Of a stretch of DNA of 64,000 bases, positions 43,930-53,223 are shown piece by piece (the first letter of the stretch is position 1; each line of letters starts with the position of its first letter). The position numbers and the translations under genes are program-made. Source of the stretch: Pukyongia sp963768085 (GTDB lineage: Bacteria > Bacteroidota > Bacteroidia > Flavobacteriales > Flavobacteriaceae); NCBI GenBank assembly GCA_963768085.1, contig CAVYGO010000003.1, positions 1,116,001 through 1,180,000 on the forward strand. The letters are read 5' to 3'. The notes under the pieces were generated by a model. That model did not search any database. It had not been told where the DNA came from and saw nothing but the letters and a program-made list of their open reading frames with translations.

Positions 43930-45218
43930 TGAGTCAATTTGAATTTAAAATGCCCAGGATGGGTGAGAGTATTACGCAAGCAGCCATAATTAAATGGTTT
44001 AAAGGCGTGGGTGATACGATTGAACTTGACGAGATTCTGCTCGAAGTAGCTACAGACAAGGTCGATTCGGAGGTGCCGTCAACAGTTTCAGGAGAAATTG
44101 TGGAATTGTTATACGAACCCAATGATGTAGTGGATATTGGAGCGGTAATCGCGATAATAAACGCAAACGGAGAAGTGCCGGTTCAAACTTCAGAAGTTAA
44201 AAAACCAAAACCTTCTAAAAAGGAATCTTCATCGAAATTGGCTTCCGAACTAAAAAGTAAACAAAAATCCTCAACGGCTGCTTTCAAGGTGAATGAGAAT
44301 GTATATATCAGTCCGTTGATCGACAGCATTGCAAGAGCGCACCATGTAAGTTATGAAGAGTTGGCGCGTATTCCCGGGACAGGTAAGGACGGGAGGCTTC
44401 GGAAGAGTGATATAATGAATTACCTGGCGGAAGGAAGGCCATTCCAATTTGCTCAACCGGCCGGAGATAATTCCGGGTTTAAAGTACCGGATCTTCAGTT
44501 TGACAAGGGTAAAGGGAAGATCGTCGAGATGGATCGTATGCGGCAGATGATAGCAGATCACATGGTATTTAGTAAGCATACATCGCCGCATGTGACTGCT
44601 TATGTGGAAGCTGACCTTACCGAAATGGTGAATTGGCGTAATAAAGTGAAAGTCGATTTTCAGAAGAAATACAAGGAAAAATTAACCTTTACGCCCTTAT
44701 TTATTGAGTGTATTGCCAAAGCAATCAAAGCATTCCCAATGATCAATTCTTCCCTGGATGGAAAGAATATCATTGTTAAAGAACATATCAATATTGGAAT
44801 GGCAACCGCACTGCCTTCAGGGAATTTGATCGTGCCTGTGGTGCGTAATGCCGATACCCTGGATTTGGCATCATTGGCTTCAGCGACTAATGAATTAGTG
44901 ATAAAAGCCAGGGATGGAAAACTGAATGCAGATGACACAAGTGGAAGTACATTCACGATAAGTAATGTTGGGACTTTTGGTAGTTTGATGGGAACACCCA
45001 TAATAAACCAGCCAGAGGCTGCAATCCTGGCAACCGGGATCATTAAGAAAAAAGCTGAGGTGATGGAGCGTGAAGATGGAGATCAGATAGAAATTCGGCA
45101 AATGATGTATTTGTCGTTGTCCTTCGACCATCGCATAGTCGATGGATATCTCGCCGGATCTTTCTTAAGAAGGATGGCGGACGAAATGGAACAATTTAAC
45201 CCTAAACGAAAAATTTAA
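43929..45218 (+). CDS. 2-oxoacid dehydrogenase E2 component (dihydrolipoamide acyltransferase)
   Basis: The E2 core of a 2-oxoacid dehydrogenase, 429 residues. One lipoyl domain carries the lipoylated lysine in EVATDKVDSEVPS (residues about 38-50). A peripheral-subunit-binding domain follows (ISPLIDSIARAHHVSYEELARI, about 118-155). The catalytic domain ends with the acyltransferase motif SFDHRIVDGYLAG. Its start overlaps the paaY stop and it precedes the aminotransferase and E1 genes. An E3 is not encoded here, so a shared lipoamide dehydrogenase is assumed. The substrate is inferred from context: branched-chain 2-oxoacids or phenylpyruvate. Confidence 0.9.
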   Translation: MSQFEFKMPRMGESITQAAIIKWFKGVGDTIELDEILLEVATDKVDSEVPSTVSGEIVELLYEPNDVVDIGAVIAIINANGEVPVQTSEVKKPKPSKKESSSKLASELKSKQKSSTAAFKVNENVYISPLIDSIARAHHVSYEELARIPGTGKDGRLRKSDIMNYLAEGRPFQFAQPAGDNSGFKVPDLQFDKGKGKIVEMDRMRQMIADHMVFSKHTSPHVTAYVEADLTEMVNWRNKVKVDFQKKYKEKLTFTPLFIECIAKAIKAFPMINSSLDGKNIIVKEHINIGMATALPSGNLIVPVVRNADTLDLASLASATNELVIKARDGKLNADDTSGSTFTISNVGTFGSLMGTPIINQPEAAILATGIIKKKAEVMEREDGDQIEIRQMMYLSLSFDHRIVDGYLAGSFLRRMADEMEQFNPKRKI

Positions 45219-45238
45219 AGAAAAGAATGATGGAGATT

Positions 45239-46291
45239 ATGGAACAAATCAAAATAAATAAAACAACCAACTCGAGATTGGCAGCTTTGGATTTCAATTC
45301 AATCCCGTTGGGAAGAACTTTTACTGATCATATGTTCATTTGTGATTATGAAAATGGTCAGTGGCAGAATCCAAGGGTTGAGCCGTTAGCGGATATTCCA
45401 ACACATCCCGCTGCTATGGCCTTGCACTATGGGCAAGCCATCTTTGAGGGGATGAAAGCCACACTGGACGCCGAAGGGAATCCAATGTTATTCCGTCCGG
45501 GTAAAAATGCCGAGCGACTCAATTTTAGTGCGAGAAGGATGGGTATGCCCGAATTTCCGGTTGAACTATTTGTTGAGGGCTTGAAAAGCTTTGTGGGTAT
45601 GGAGCGGGACTGGATCCCACCTCAGGAAGGAAGTGCATTGTATTTACGTCCGTTCATGTATGCCGATGAACCCTTTATTGGTATGCGGGCTGCTACAAGT
45701 TATAAGTTCATGATCATAGCATCTCCATCCGGCCCCTTATTCAGTAAACCTATCAATCTATGGGCCGAAAAACAGTTTATCCGTGCTGTTGAAGGCGGGA
45801 CAGGTGAGGCGAAAGCTGCAGGAAACTATGCAGCGGCGATACGGCCTACAGAGATCGCGAAGGAAAAAGGGTACGATCAGGTTCTTTGGTTAGATGCGGT
45901 CGAGCACAGATATATCCAGGAAGTGGGTACCATGAATATTTTTTTTAAAATAGACGGCAAGATAATAACACCGAGCCTGGATGGAGCGATACTCAGCGGA
46001 ATCACACGTTTGAGTGTGATCGATTTGTTACGCTCGAAAGGATACGAAGTAACCGAACGACCCATCACTATGAACGAGATCATTGAAGCCGATGCCGAGG
46101 GTACTTTTGAGGAGGCGTTTGGAACCGGCACTGCAGTAGGGATTGCCTATATCGAAACCATTGGATATGATGATAAGGTAATCCGGATTTCAGAAGAACA
46201 TACTCTGGGCCTAGATATTAATGATACATTAAACAGAATTAAAACCGGAAAAGAGCAAGACTCTTTTGGATGGATGGTAAAGGTGATTTAA
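45239..46291 (+). CDS. ilvE: Branched-chain-type aminotransferase (class IV PLP)
   Basis: A class IV PLP aminotransferase of about 350 residues (start at the ATG at 45239; two upstream in-frame ATGs begin at 45227). Visible are HYGQAIFEGMKA, the PLP-lysine region GEAKAAGNYAAAIRP and EVGTMNIFFKIDG. IlvE-type enzymes convert valine, leucine and isoleucine to 2-oxoacids, and many also accept phenylalanine. Its position between E2 and E1 of a 2-oxoacid dehydrogenase at the end of a phenylacetate operon makes a phenylalanine-phenylpyruvate reaction plausible; this is inference. Confidence 0.9.
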   Translation: MEQIKINKTTNSRLAALDFNSIPLGRTFTDHMFICDYENGQWQNPRVEPLADIPTHPAAMALHYGQAIFEGMKATLDAEGNPMLFRPGKNAERLNFSARRMGMPEFPVELFVEGLKSFVGMERDWIPPQEGSALYLRPFMYADEPFIGMRAATSYKFMIIASPSGPLFSKPINLWAEKQFIRAVEGGTGEAKAAGNYAAAIRPTEIAKEKGYDQVLWLDAVEHRYIQEVGTMNIFFKIDGKIITPSLDGAILSGITRLSVIDLLRSKGYEVTERPITMNEIIEADAEGTFEEAFGTGTAVGIAYIETIGYDDKVIRISEEHTLGLDINDTLNRIKTGKEQDSFGWMVKVI

Positions 46292-46293
46292 CC

Positions 46294-48378
46294 ATGATCA
46301 AGGAAGATACAATTCAATTGAAAACGAAAACACTGAATAAACAGACACTTATAAAAAGCTTTCAGAACCTATGCACTGCAAAGGCACTCACCTTTTTATA
46401 TGAGGAAAATTTCAAAACCGTTTCAAAATATGTACATGCCACCTCTCGCGGACATGAAGTGATTCAAACTGTGGTGGGTATGCATTTGAAGCCACAGGAT
46501 TATGTATTTCCTTATTATCGGGATGATGCGATGCTCCTCGCTATTGGTATGCGGCCTTACGACCTGATGCTGCAGATACTCGCTAAGCGGGATGATCCCT
46601 TCTCAGGAGGGCGAACCTATTATTGCCATCCCAGTTTAAGGGATGAGGACAAACCCAAAATTCCACATCAGAGTTCTGCAACAGGAATGCAGGCGATTCC
46701 CGCTACCGGTGCAGCTATGGGTTTTTGGTATAAAGAAGCAGAAGGCCTTGAGGTGAATGAAGAAAAACCGGTAGTTGTTTGTTCATTGGGTGATGCCTCG
46801 GTGACTGAAGGAGAGATCGCTGAAGCATTTCAGATGGCAGCTTTAAAACAATTACCCATATTGTATCTGGTTCAGGATAATGGTTGGGATATATCGGCAA
46901 ATGCCGCCGAAACCCGGGCGCAGAATGCGTATGAATATGCAGCCGGATTCCATGGTTTGGAAGCGATTTCCATTGACGGAACCGATTTTGAAGAAAGTCA
47001 CAGAACTATTTCAGAAGTTATAAAGACCATTCGAAAAGAACGAAGACCCTTCCTGGTTCATGCAAAAGTTCCCTTATTAAATCATCATACCTCAGGAGTT
47101 CGAATGGAATGGTACCGCGATGATCTTGAAGAAGCTCAGTCTCGCGATCCGTATCCTAAAATGAAGACCTTACTCAGGAAAGAAGGATTAAGTGATGACG
47201 AGGTACAGGCCCTGGAAAATGAAAGAATCGAAGTTGTACGTGCCGATTTTGAGATGGCATTGAAAGCCGAGGATCCCCGTCCCGAAGATTTATTCACACA
47301 CGATTTTGCACCTACCACTGTTCTGGAAGAAGTTGGAGAACGTAGTCCGGCCGGAGCCGATAAGGTGGTAATGGTAGACTGTGCTTTGTTCGCGATCGAA
47401 GAATTGATGAACAAGCACAAAGAATGCCTGCTATATGGTCAGGATGTGGGAGCAAGACTTGGAGGGGTATTTCGTGAGGCAGCTACTCTTGCTCAGAAGT
47501 TTGGCGATAACAGGGTTTTTAATACACCTATTCAGGAAGCCTTTATCGTTGGTTCAACGGTCGGGATGAGCGCAGTAGGTCTGAAACCGATCGTTGAGGT
47601 ACAGTTTGCGGATTATATCTGGCCGGGATTAAATCAATTATTCACAGAAGTAAGCAGAAGCTGTTATTTATCGAATGGCAAATGGCCGGTTTCCATGATC
47701 TTAAGAGTACCTATTGGAGCTTACGGCAGTGGTGGACCCTATCACTCGTCTTCGGTTGAAAGTGTGGTTTCCAATATCCGGGGTCTTAAAATTGCTTACC
47801 CGAGTAACGGAGCAGATCTTAAAGGGCTTATGAAAGCTGCCTATTATGATCCGAATCCGGTAGTGATCTTTGAACATAAAGGATTGTATTGGAGCAAGGT
47901 TCCCGGCACTAAGGGAGCTACCTCCGTAGAACCGGCTGAGGATTACATTTTACCCTTCGGAAAAGCATGGGTATTGCAGGAGATCTGGAAGCAGGAAGAG
48001 GAAGAAACACTTTCCATTATCACTTATGGTATGGGAGTTCACTGGGCTATTAATGCTTCAGAAGAGTTAGACTTGCAGGAACGAATTGAAATAATTGATT
48101 TGCGAACCTTGCATCCCCTGGATTATGAAACGGTTTTCAAGAGTGTAAAGAAGTGTGGTAAATGTTTGGTAGTAACCGAAGAGCCATCTGAAAATAGTTT
48201 CAGCAGGGCATTACAGGGCAGAATACAGGAGGAGTGCTTTCAGGAGCTTGATGGGCCAGTAATGATCATCGGTTCGGAAAATATGCCTGCTATACCTCTT
48301 AATAGTACGCTCGAGCAAACAATGATACCTTCAGTAGAAAAAGTAAAAGCGAAAATTACCGAGATATTGCAGTATTAA
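46294..48378 (+). CDS. 2-oxoacid dehydrogenase E1, fused alpha and beta subunits
   Basis: A 694-residue fusion. The N-terminal E1 alpha half has the thiamine-diphosphate motif VVCSLGDASVTEGEIAEAFQ and the helix segment LYLVQDNGWDIS. The C-terminal E1 beta half starts near residue 365 with LYGQDVGARLGGVFREA and contains QEAFIVGSTVGMSAVGLKPI and GSGGPYHSS. The start at 46294 follows the ilvE stop by two bases. Such fusions resemble branched-chain 2-oxoacid dehydrogenase. With E2 and IlvE alongside, the complex probably makes an acyl-CoA (possibly phenylacetyl-CoA). A strong terminator follows. Confidence 0.9.
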   Translation: MIKEDTIQLKTKTLNKQTLIKSFQNLCTAKALTFLYEENFKTVSKYVHATSRGHEVIQTVVGMHLKPQDYVFPYYRDDAMLLAIGMRPYDLMLQILAKRDDPFSGGRTYYCHPSLRDEDKPKIPHQSSATGMQAIPATGAAMGFWYKEAEGLEVNEEKPVVVCSLGDASVTEGEIAEAFQMAALKQLPILYLVQDNGWDISANAAETRAQNAYEYAAGFHGLEAISIDGTDFEESHRTISEVIKTIRKERRPFLVHAKVPLLNHHTSGVRMEWYRDDLEEAQSRDPYPKMKTLLRKEGLSDDEVQALENERIEVVRADFEMALKAEDPRPEDLFTHDFAPTTVLEEVGERSPAGADKVVMVDCALFAIEELMNKHKECLLYGQDVGARLGGVFREAATLAQKFGDNRVFNTPIQEAFIVGSTVGMSAVGLKPIVEVQFADYIWPGLNQLFTEVSRSCYLSNGKWPVSMILRVPIGAYGSGGPYHSSSVESVVSNIRGLKIAYPSNGADLKGLMKAAYYDPNPVVIFEHKGLYWSKVPGTKGATSVEPAEDYILPFGKAWVLQEIWKQEEEETLSIITYGMGVHWAINASEELDLQERIEIIDLRTLHPLDYETVFKSVKKCGKCLVVTEEPSENSFSRALQGRIQEECFQELDGPVMIIGSENMPAIPLNSTLEQTMIPSVEKVKAKITEILQY

Positions 48379-48404
48379 AAAAGGAGCGCCAACAGCGCTC
48401 CTTT
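48378..48404. terminator. Bidirectional terminator between the phenylacetate operon and the T9SS repeat protein
   Basis: A perfect 10-bp inverted repeat (48380-48389 with 48395-48404, loop of five bases) stands between the stop of the fused E1 gene and that of the convergent minus-strand gene. It ends the 16-kb phenylacetate operon and probably also the minus-strand transcript. Confidence 0.88.
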
Positions 48405-48432
48405 CAAACAATACTAAACAATAACTCTTGAC

Positions 48433-49521
48433 TTATTGCTTGATTAACTTAACTGTTTGCGTTGCATTTCCTGCCACAATCCGGGCGAGGTAAACACCAC
48501 TGGAATAGCCAGATAGATTTATTCCTAATGCGTTGCCCTCTCCTGTGAATTGAGCTACTTCCGCGCCAAGAACATTGTATAGTGTTACAGATGTTATTGG
48601 TTCTTTCGCTTGAATATCAACAATATCATTTACAGGATTGGGCCCGTAACTTAGGCCTTCAATAGATGTATTTTCTACACCCAATGTCGGGTCAAAGATC
48701 ATTAGGTCAAATTCAATATTTATAGGCATAGCGCTTAGGTCCTCGTTGTAAATCGCCCAGTTAGATCCGGTATACCAGACACCTGTAACGTGATCATTTA
48801 CAACGTTACCAGTTCCTCCCGATATGCCCCAATTATGGGTGTATACAAAAACTGCATCTGGATCGCCATTTAGCAAGGGATGATCGATGACTGTATAATT
48901 CCCGGTAATGTTTCCAGCATCAGCAACATGGGTAGCTACGGCAGTATTACTTCCGTCCGGAACTCCCATAAAGAAAGCTGTGTCCAATGGAAGATTAGCG
49001 AGATCTTCGGGAAATATGTTCCATCGATCTGTGGTGTCATTGTACCAGACTGCATAGGTGTGGTCATTTCGTAATCCATTGGGATCGAAAAATGTGGTAA
49101 GCAAAACTCTTGCTGAAGGATTACCATTAAGGTCGGGATGGTTGATTACTGAATACACTGGATTTGATGCCTGATTGGCCAAATCTGCAATATGTAGTAC
49201 CACATCACCATTTCCTATATAAACATTATAGGATGATCCAACGACCATGTTACTGTTATTTTCGTTGTAAACGCCCCATTTACTTTCGCCATTACTGTAA
49301 AATACCCCTGTGTTGTTGTTATTATATATTCCGGAACTTCCAGGCGGATTCCAATTGTGGGAAACCAGAATTTTAGCATTGGGATTTCCATTAAGGTCGG
49401 GATGATCAATAAAACTCGCGTCAGAGGAAATATTTCCTGCGGTCGCTGTATGAACAAACATTTCTTGTGCAGACATAAGGCCTATGCACATACAAAGTAA
49501 AAGTGTAATAATTGTTCTCAT
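48433..49521 (-). CDS. T9SS-sorted surface protein with three tandem repeats
   Basis: A 362-residue secreted protein. After the signal peptide (LLLCMCIGLMSAQ) come three homologous units of about 85-95 residues. Each has an FIDHPDLNGNPNAKI-like opening (also VINHPDLNGNP and VIDHPLLNGDP), an asparagine-rich middle, and a TGVWY or similar motif followed by WAIYNED. I recall such repeats as DUF7452, but the name is uncertain. The C-terminus is a type A T9SS sorting domain (YGPNPVNDIVDIQ ... GVYLARI ... VKLIKQ), so the protein is exported across the outer membrane. The binding partner is unknown. Confidence 0.8.
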   Translation of the reverse strand: MRTIITLLLCMCIGLMSAQEMFVHTATAGNISSDASFIDHPDLNGNPNAKILVSHNWNPPGSSGIYNNNNTGVFYSNGESKWGVYNENNSNMVVGSSYNVYIGNGDVVLHIADLANQASNPVYSVINHPDLNGNPSARVLLTTFFDPNGLRNDHTYAVWYNDTTDRWNIFPEDLANLPLDTAFFMGVPDGSNTAVATHVADAGNITGNYTVIDHPLLNGDPDAVFVYTHNWGISGGTGNVVNDHVTGVWYTGSNWAIYNEDLSAMPINIEFDLMIFDPTLGVENTSIEGLSYGPNPVNDIVDIQAKEPITSVTLYNVLGAEVAQFTGEGNALGINLSGYSSGVYLARIVAGNATQTVKLIKQ

Positions 49522-49772
49522 AATAGATTATTTAAGGTTAATTTTAATAGTGTGATTAAAAGTATGGTGTAAAAGTATTTCGTAACAAACTGATAATCAA
49601 CAGTTAATATCACTATTTTAAATCAGGATTTTTCCTGTAAAAAATGGGATAACCACTGATTGTACAAATGTAGAATGCCTTTAAAGGAGTGGATTAGACA
49701 GGTGTAACAATATCTATGAATCCTGTAACATCGAGATGATAAATAGCCTTTTACTGGGAGATATGTAACAAA
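49522..49772. other. Intergenic region with no gene recognised
   Basis: Between the T9SS repeat-protein gene and the terminator of the DUF4136 gene, this stretch holds no open reading frame with family support. It is AT-rich. A TACATTTG box on the minus strand (49665-49672) resembles a -7 promoter element for the gene starting at 49521, but it is about 140 bases away and has no clear -33 partner. Confidence 0.4.
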
Positions 49773-49796
49773 AAACCCTCCTGATAAGGAGGGTTT
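49773..49796 (-). terminator. Intrinsic terminator downstream of the DUF4136 lipoprotein gene
   Basis: A perfect 9-bp inverted repeat (49773-49781 with 49788-49796) with a six-base loop follows the stop codon of the minus-strand lipoprotein gene and is followed on that strand by a short U-run. Confidence 0.85.
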
Positions 49797-49799
49797 AAA

Positions 49800-50342
49800 T
49801 TATTTGTTCTTCGTACTTCCTGGCGGAAATTTCATGAGGATTTTCTGAACAATTTCACGAATTCGTTTTTCTTTCTTATCAATGTTCCCGTTCGTAATAA
49901 GTTGGGCAGTACCCAGTCCTTGCCAGACCAATTCGTTGGTTTTGGCATCTATAAGGTCAATAAAAAGAGACCCTTCGGTAGACGTTGATACCGTACTGCC
50001 CCATCCGCCATACCAATAAGGATTCCAACCCCAACCCCAACCATAGTTGTTGTTATACACATCAACACGTTGATTTTCTTTAGTAAAAATACTAACTAAA
50101 AGGTCAGGAGATTCATTTTTATTGAGTCCTTTGGCGGCTAATTCTGAATTAATCGCCCTGAGAATACGTTTCTTGTCAAGTGTTGAAATCTCAGCTTGAT
50201 CGATTCCCGGCTTGTAAAAGGCGTAGGAGGTATACGAACTGAAATCGGCCTCGCGGTCATAATCAACTGCCACCCTAACGGATGTGCAGGATGTAAGGAC
50301 TATTACGAGCAGTAATAAAGATGCAAATTTAAGTTTTTTCAT
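49800..50342 (-). CDS. DUF4136 domain-containing lipoprotein
   Basis: A 180-residue lipoprotein with a clear lipobox (LVIVLTSC) near residue 19. The DUF4136 signature is visible: VAVDYDREADFSSYTSYAFYKPG, a middle AELAAKGLNK-like segment (SELAAKGLNKNESPDLLVSI) and LFIDLIDAKTNELVWQGLGTAQL. A Trp/Gly/Tyr-rich patch (NNYGWGWGWNPYW) sits in the middle. The protein should be anchored in the periplasm or outer membrane. Its role is unknown. It lies just upstream of the hutU end on the same strand. Confidence 0.85.
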   Translation of the reverse strand: MKKLKFASLLLLVIVLTSCTSVRVAVDYDREADFSSYTSYAFYKPGIDQAEISTLDKKRILRAINSELAAKGLNKNESPDLLVSIFTKENQRVDVYNNNYGWGWGWNPYWYGGWGSTVSTSTEGSLFIDLIDAKTNELVWQGLGTAQLITNGNIDKKEKRIREIVQKILMKFPPGSTKNK

Positions 50343-50352
50343 AGCGTATGGT

Positions 50353-52336
50353 TTACTTAAACAAATTGTTATCGACGAAATTCGGAAGTGTCACTTTTAG
50401 GTTTGGATTATTCTGCATAGCTCGTTTGATGGCGAAAACAGCTTCTTCATTCCTTGCCCAACTTCTTCGGGCAATCCCATTGTTAACATCCCAGAAAAGC
50501 ATGTTTTCCAGGCGACGCTGGGCATCGTTACTACCATCAAGAACCATACCGAAACCACCGTTTATTACCTCTCCCCAGCCAACGCCACCACCATTGTGAA
50601 TACTCACCCAGGTAGCACCACGAAAGCTATCTCCTATTACATTGTGAATAGCCATATCGGCCGTGAATCGGCTTCCATCATAGATGTTCGATGTTTCGCG
50701 ATATGGCGAGTCCGTACCTGAAACGTCGTGGTGATCACGACCTAAAATTACAGGGCCTAATTTCCCTTTTGAAATTGCTTTGTTAAAGGCAGAGGCTATT
50801 TTAATTCTACCATCTGAATCAGCGTACAGGATACGCGCCTTGGACCCCACGACCAGCTTATTTTCCCGGGCACCCCGGATCCATTGTATATTATCTTCCA
50901 TTTGCTGCTGAATTTCGACTGGAGAATGGGTTTTTAATTCTTCAAGAACTTCCGTAGCGATCTTGTCGGTAAGATCGAGGTCTTTTTCATTACCGGAAGC
51001 GCATACCCATCTGAAAGGGCCGAATCCATAATCGAAACACATGGGCCCCATGATGTCCTGAACGTAGCTTGGATATTTAAATTCTCGCTTAGGGTCCGGG
51101 GAAAGTACATCCGCTCCGGCTCTTGAAGCTTCAAGCAGGAATGCATTACCATAGTCGAAGAAATAGGTTCCTTTTTCAGTATGTTTATTGATTGCATCAG
51201 CGTGACGTCTTAAGCTTTCCTGTACTTTCTCCTTGAACAACGCAGGATCATTTGCCATCATCTCATTAGATTCTTCATACGTTAATCCAACCGGGTAATA
51301 CCCGCCGGCCCAGGGGTTATGCAAAGATGTTTGGTCACTGCCCAGGTCGATCCTAATATTTTTTTCAGCAAAATACTCCCAGACATCCACGACATTGCCG
51401 TCGTATGCTATAGATACTGTTTCCTTGTTTTCACAAGCCTGTACTACACGCTTCGACAGAAGGTCCAGATTGGAAATGACCTCATCCACCCATCCCTGTG
51501 AATGCCTTGTATGAGTTGCCTTTTTATTCACTTCGGCACATACGGTTACACATCCGGCAATATTTCCTGCTTTCGGCTGAGCACCACTCATACCCCCAAG
51601 ACCGGAGGTTACAAATAATCCACCCTGTGGCTCCTTGTTGATTTTTCTGAAACCATTCAAGACCGTAATTGTAGTACCATGAACGATACCCTGCGGACCG
51701 ATATACATATAGCTACCCGCTGTCATCTGCCCGTATTGGGTAACACCCAGGGCATTGAATTTTTCCCAATCGTCCTGGCTCGAATAATTGGGGATCATCA
51801 TTCCATTGGTGACCACAACTCGTGGGCGCCTCTTTATGGGAAGGAAATAACCCAAGCGGATGGCCGGAATACATGACCAGGGTTTGCTCGTCGGTCATTT
51901 CGCACAGGTATTTCATAACGAGCCTGTACTGGGCCCAATTCTGAAATACGGCACCATTTCCACCGTAGGTGATCAATTCATGAGGATGTTGTGCAACGGC
52001 ATCATCCAGGTTGTTCTGGATCATGAGCATAATGGCTTTAGCCTGTTCGCATTTCCCGGGATACTCTGTAATACTTCTGGCGAAGATCTTATGTTCAGGA
52101 CGATAGCGATACATATAAATTCGACCATAGGTTTCCAGTTCATCGTGGAATTCCGGGAGAAGGGTGGGGTGCAGGTTTGCAGGGAAATAACGCAGTGCAT
52201 TCCGAAGTGCTAACTCTTTCTCGTGAGAAGATAATATCTCTTTTCGCTTAGGTGCGTGGTTTATTGCCGGATCGAACGGCTTCGGTTCCGGTAATTGATC
52301 CGGAATTCCCTGTATGATTTCTTCTGAAAATGTCAT
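50353..52336 (-). CDS. hutU: Urocanate hydratase, reading frame interrupted by a one-base insertion
   Basis: HutU converts urocanate to imidazolonepropionate in histidine degradation, with NAD as a catalytic cofactor. The N-terminal part (52336 to about 51823) carries YGGNGAVFQNWAQYRLVM and SGHPLGLFPSHKEAP. The C-terminal part, in the next frame, carries VVVTNGMMIPNYSS, GLGGMSGAQPKAGNIAG and FGPFRWVCASGNEKDL. Removing one C from the CCC run near 51823-51825 joins the frames into a protein of about 660 residues, the long form found in Bacteroidota. The start ATG overlaps the stop of a DUF5522 gene (ATGA). Other hut genes are not in the window. The break may be a sequencing error. Confidence 0.88.
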
Positions 52337-52506
52337 TTACTCTGAGTATTCGTTTTTGTATCGAAGCCATAAGGGCAATGTCTGCATCCACTCTCACAAC
52401 AATAGCCTCTTTTTAAATGATATTGTTCGGTAAAGCATTTATAGCCCTCCGGGGTGATATAATAATCCCCTTCTTCAAGCTCATCCTTTTTACTGAATAA
52501 TGTCAT
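52333..52506 (-). CDS. DUF5522 domain-containing small protein
   Basis: A 57-residue protein translated from the ATG at 52506. The family features are the YYITPEGYKCFTEQYHLKRG stretch and the Cys-rich motif YCCESGCRHCPYGF, which could bind a metal. Its TGA overlaps the hutU start ATG, so it is translationally coupled to urocanate hydratase. DUF5522 has no established function as far as I know. The four closely spaced cysteines suggest zinc or iron-sulfur binding. Confidence 0.82.
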   Translation of the reverse strand: MTLFSKKDELEEGDYYITPEGYKCFTEQYHLKRGYCCESGCRHCPYGFDTKTNTQSK

Positions 52507-52539
52507 TATACAAAAATACCAATTTCCTATCTTGTAATC

Positions 52540-52868
52540 ATGTTCGTGTTGGTGAATCGTTTTTTACTTCGGAAGAATTTTTTAGGGATTAGCCTATGGC
52601 CTTTCATCATTTTGAAGCGAAAAGAGCTGAAATTAGACAAGGTGTTCATCAATCATGAACGGATTCACCTGAGACAGCAAATAGAAATGTTGATCGTACC
52701 ATTTTATATATGGTATGTAACAGAATATATGATTACGGCTTATTCAATATAAGAAACAGAAAAGAGGCGTATCGGAATATTAGTTTCGAACGTGAAGCCT
52801 ATGCAAAAGAAAAAGACCTCGATTATTTAAAAAAGAGGCCTTTTTGGAGGTTTATTAATTATTTATAG
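52540..52868 (+). pseudogene. Small HExxH-type membrane-associated protein, frame interrupted by two one-base insertions
   Basis: The intact reading would be about 108 residues: RFLLRKNFLGISLWPFIILK, then INHERIHLRQQIE with an HExxH-like zinc-binding motif, a hydrophobic stretch (MLIVPFYIWYVTEYMI), then RLIQYKKQKR, and a C-terminus AYRNISFEREAYAKEKDLDYL ending RPFWRFINYL. Three frames are needed: one insertion lies near 52731-52735 and a second near 52774-52778. Similar small proteins are common in Flavobacteria and I do not know their function. Without repair only 70 residues are made. The repeated need for correction suggests sequence error or recent decay. Confidence 0.6.
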
Positions 52869-52872
52869 AGAA

Positions 52873-53214
52873 TCAATCGTGATGTAAGTTTTTCTTTTTT
52901 CTGTAGGTCGAATCAGATTTTGATTTGGACATACTAAATTCCATGGAATAAGGTTTTGCTACTTCAAGAGCGTTTTCATTTTCCGTTTTATTCTTCGTAG
53001 AAGAATTCTGACTCATTTTAACCTCGACCTTTCTTTTTTGCTCATTGTTAGTGCTCTTTGAGTCTGAAATAGTCGATGCTGAACTCATTTCGTATCGGAT
53101 TTCAGCGTTGTCCCCTTTATCTGTTGTTTCAGCAGTATTATTCGTATCCTGAGAGAACATCGAATAAGTCCCCAGCATGATTGTAATTAGTAATATTCCG
53201 CGTAAGTTTTTCAT
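52873..53214 (-). CDS. Small secreted Ser/Asn/Lys-rich protein of unknown function
   Basis: A 113-residue protein with a signal peptide (LLITIMLGTYSMFSQ) followed by a low-complexity region rich in Ser, Asn, Thr, Lys and Glu (for example TNNTAETTDKGDNAE and SKSTNNEQKRKVEV) and a basic end (RKKKNLHHD). No family is recognised. It lies nine bases downstream of the broken surface-protein gene and on the same strand, so it may have belonged to that transcript. Composition bias makes the call tentative. Confidence 0.55.
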   Translation of the reverse strand: MKNLRGILLITIMLGTYSMFSQDTNNTAETTDKGDNAEIRYEMSSASTISDSKSTNNEQKRKVEVKMSQNSSTKNKTENENALEVAKPYSMEFSMSKSKSDSTYRKKKNLHHD

Positions 53215-53223
53215 CTTATTTAT

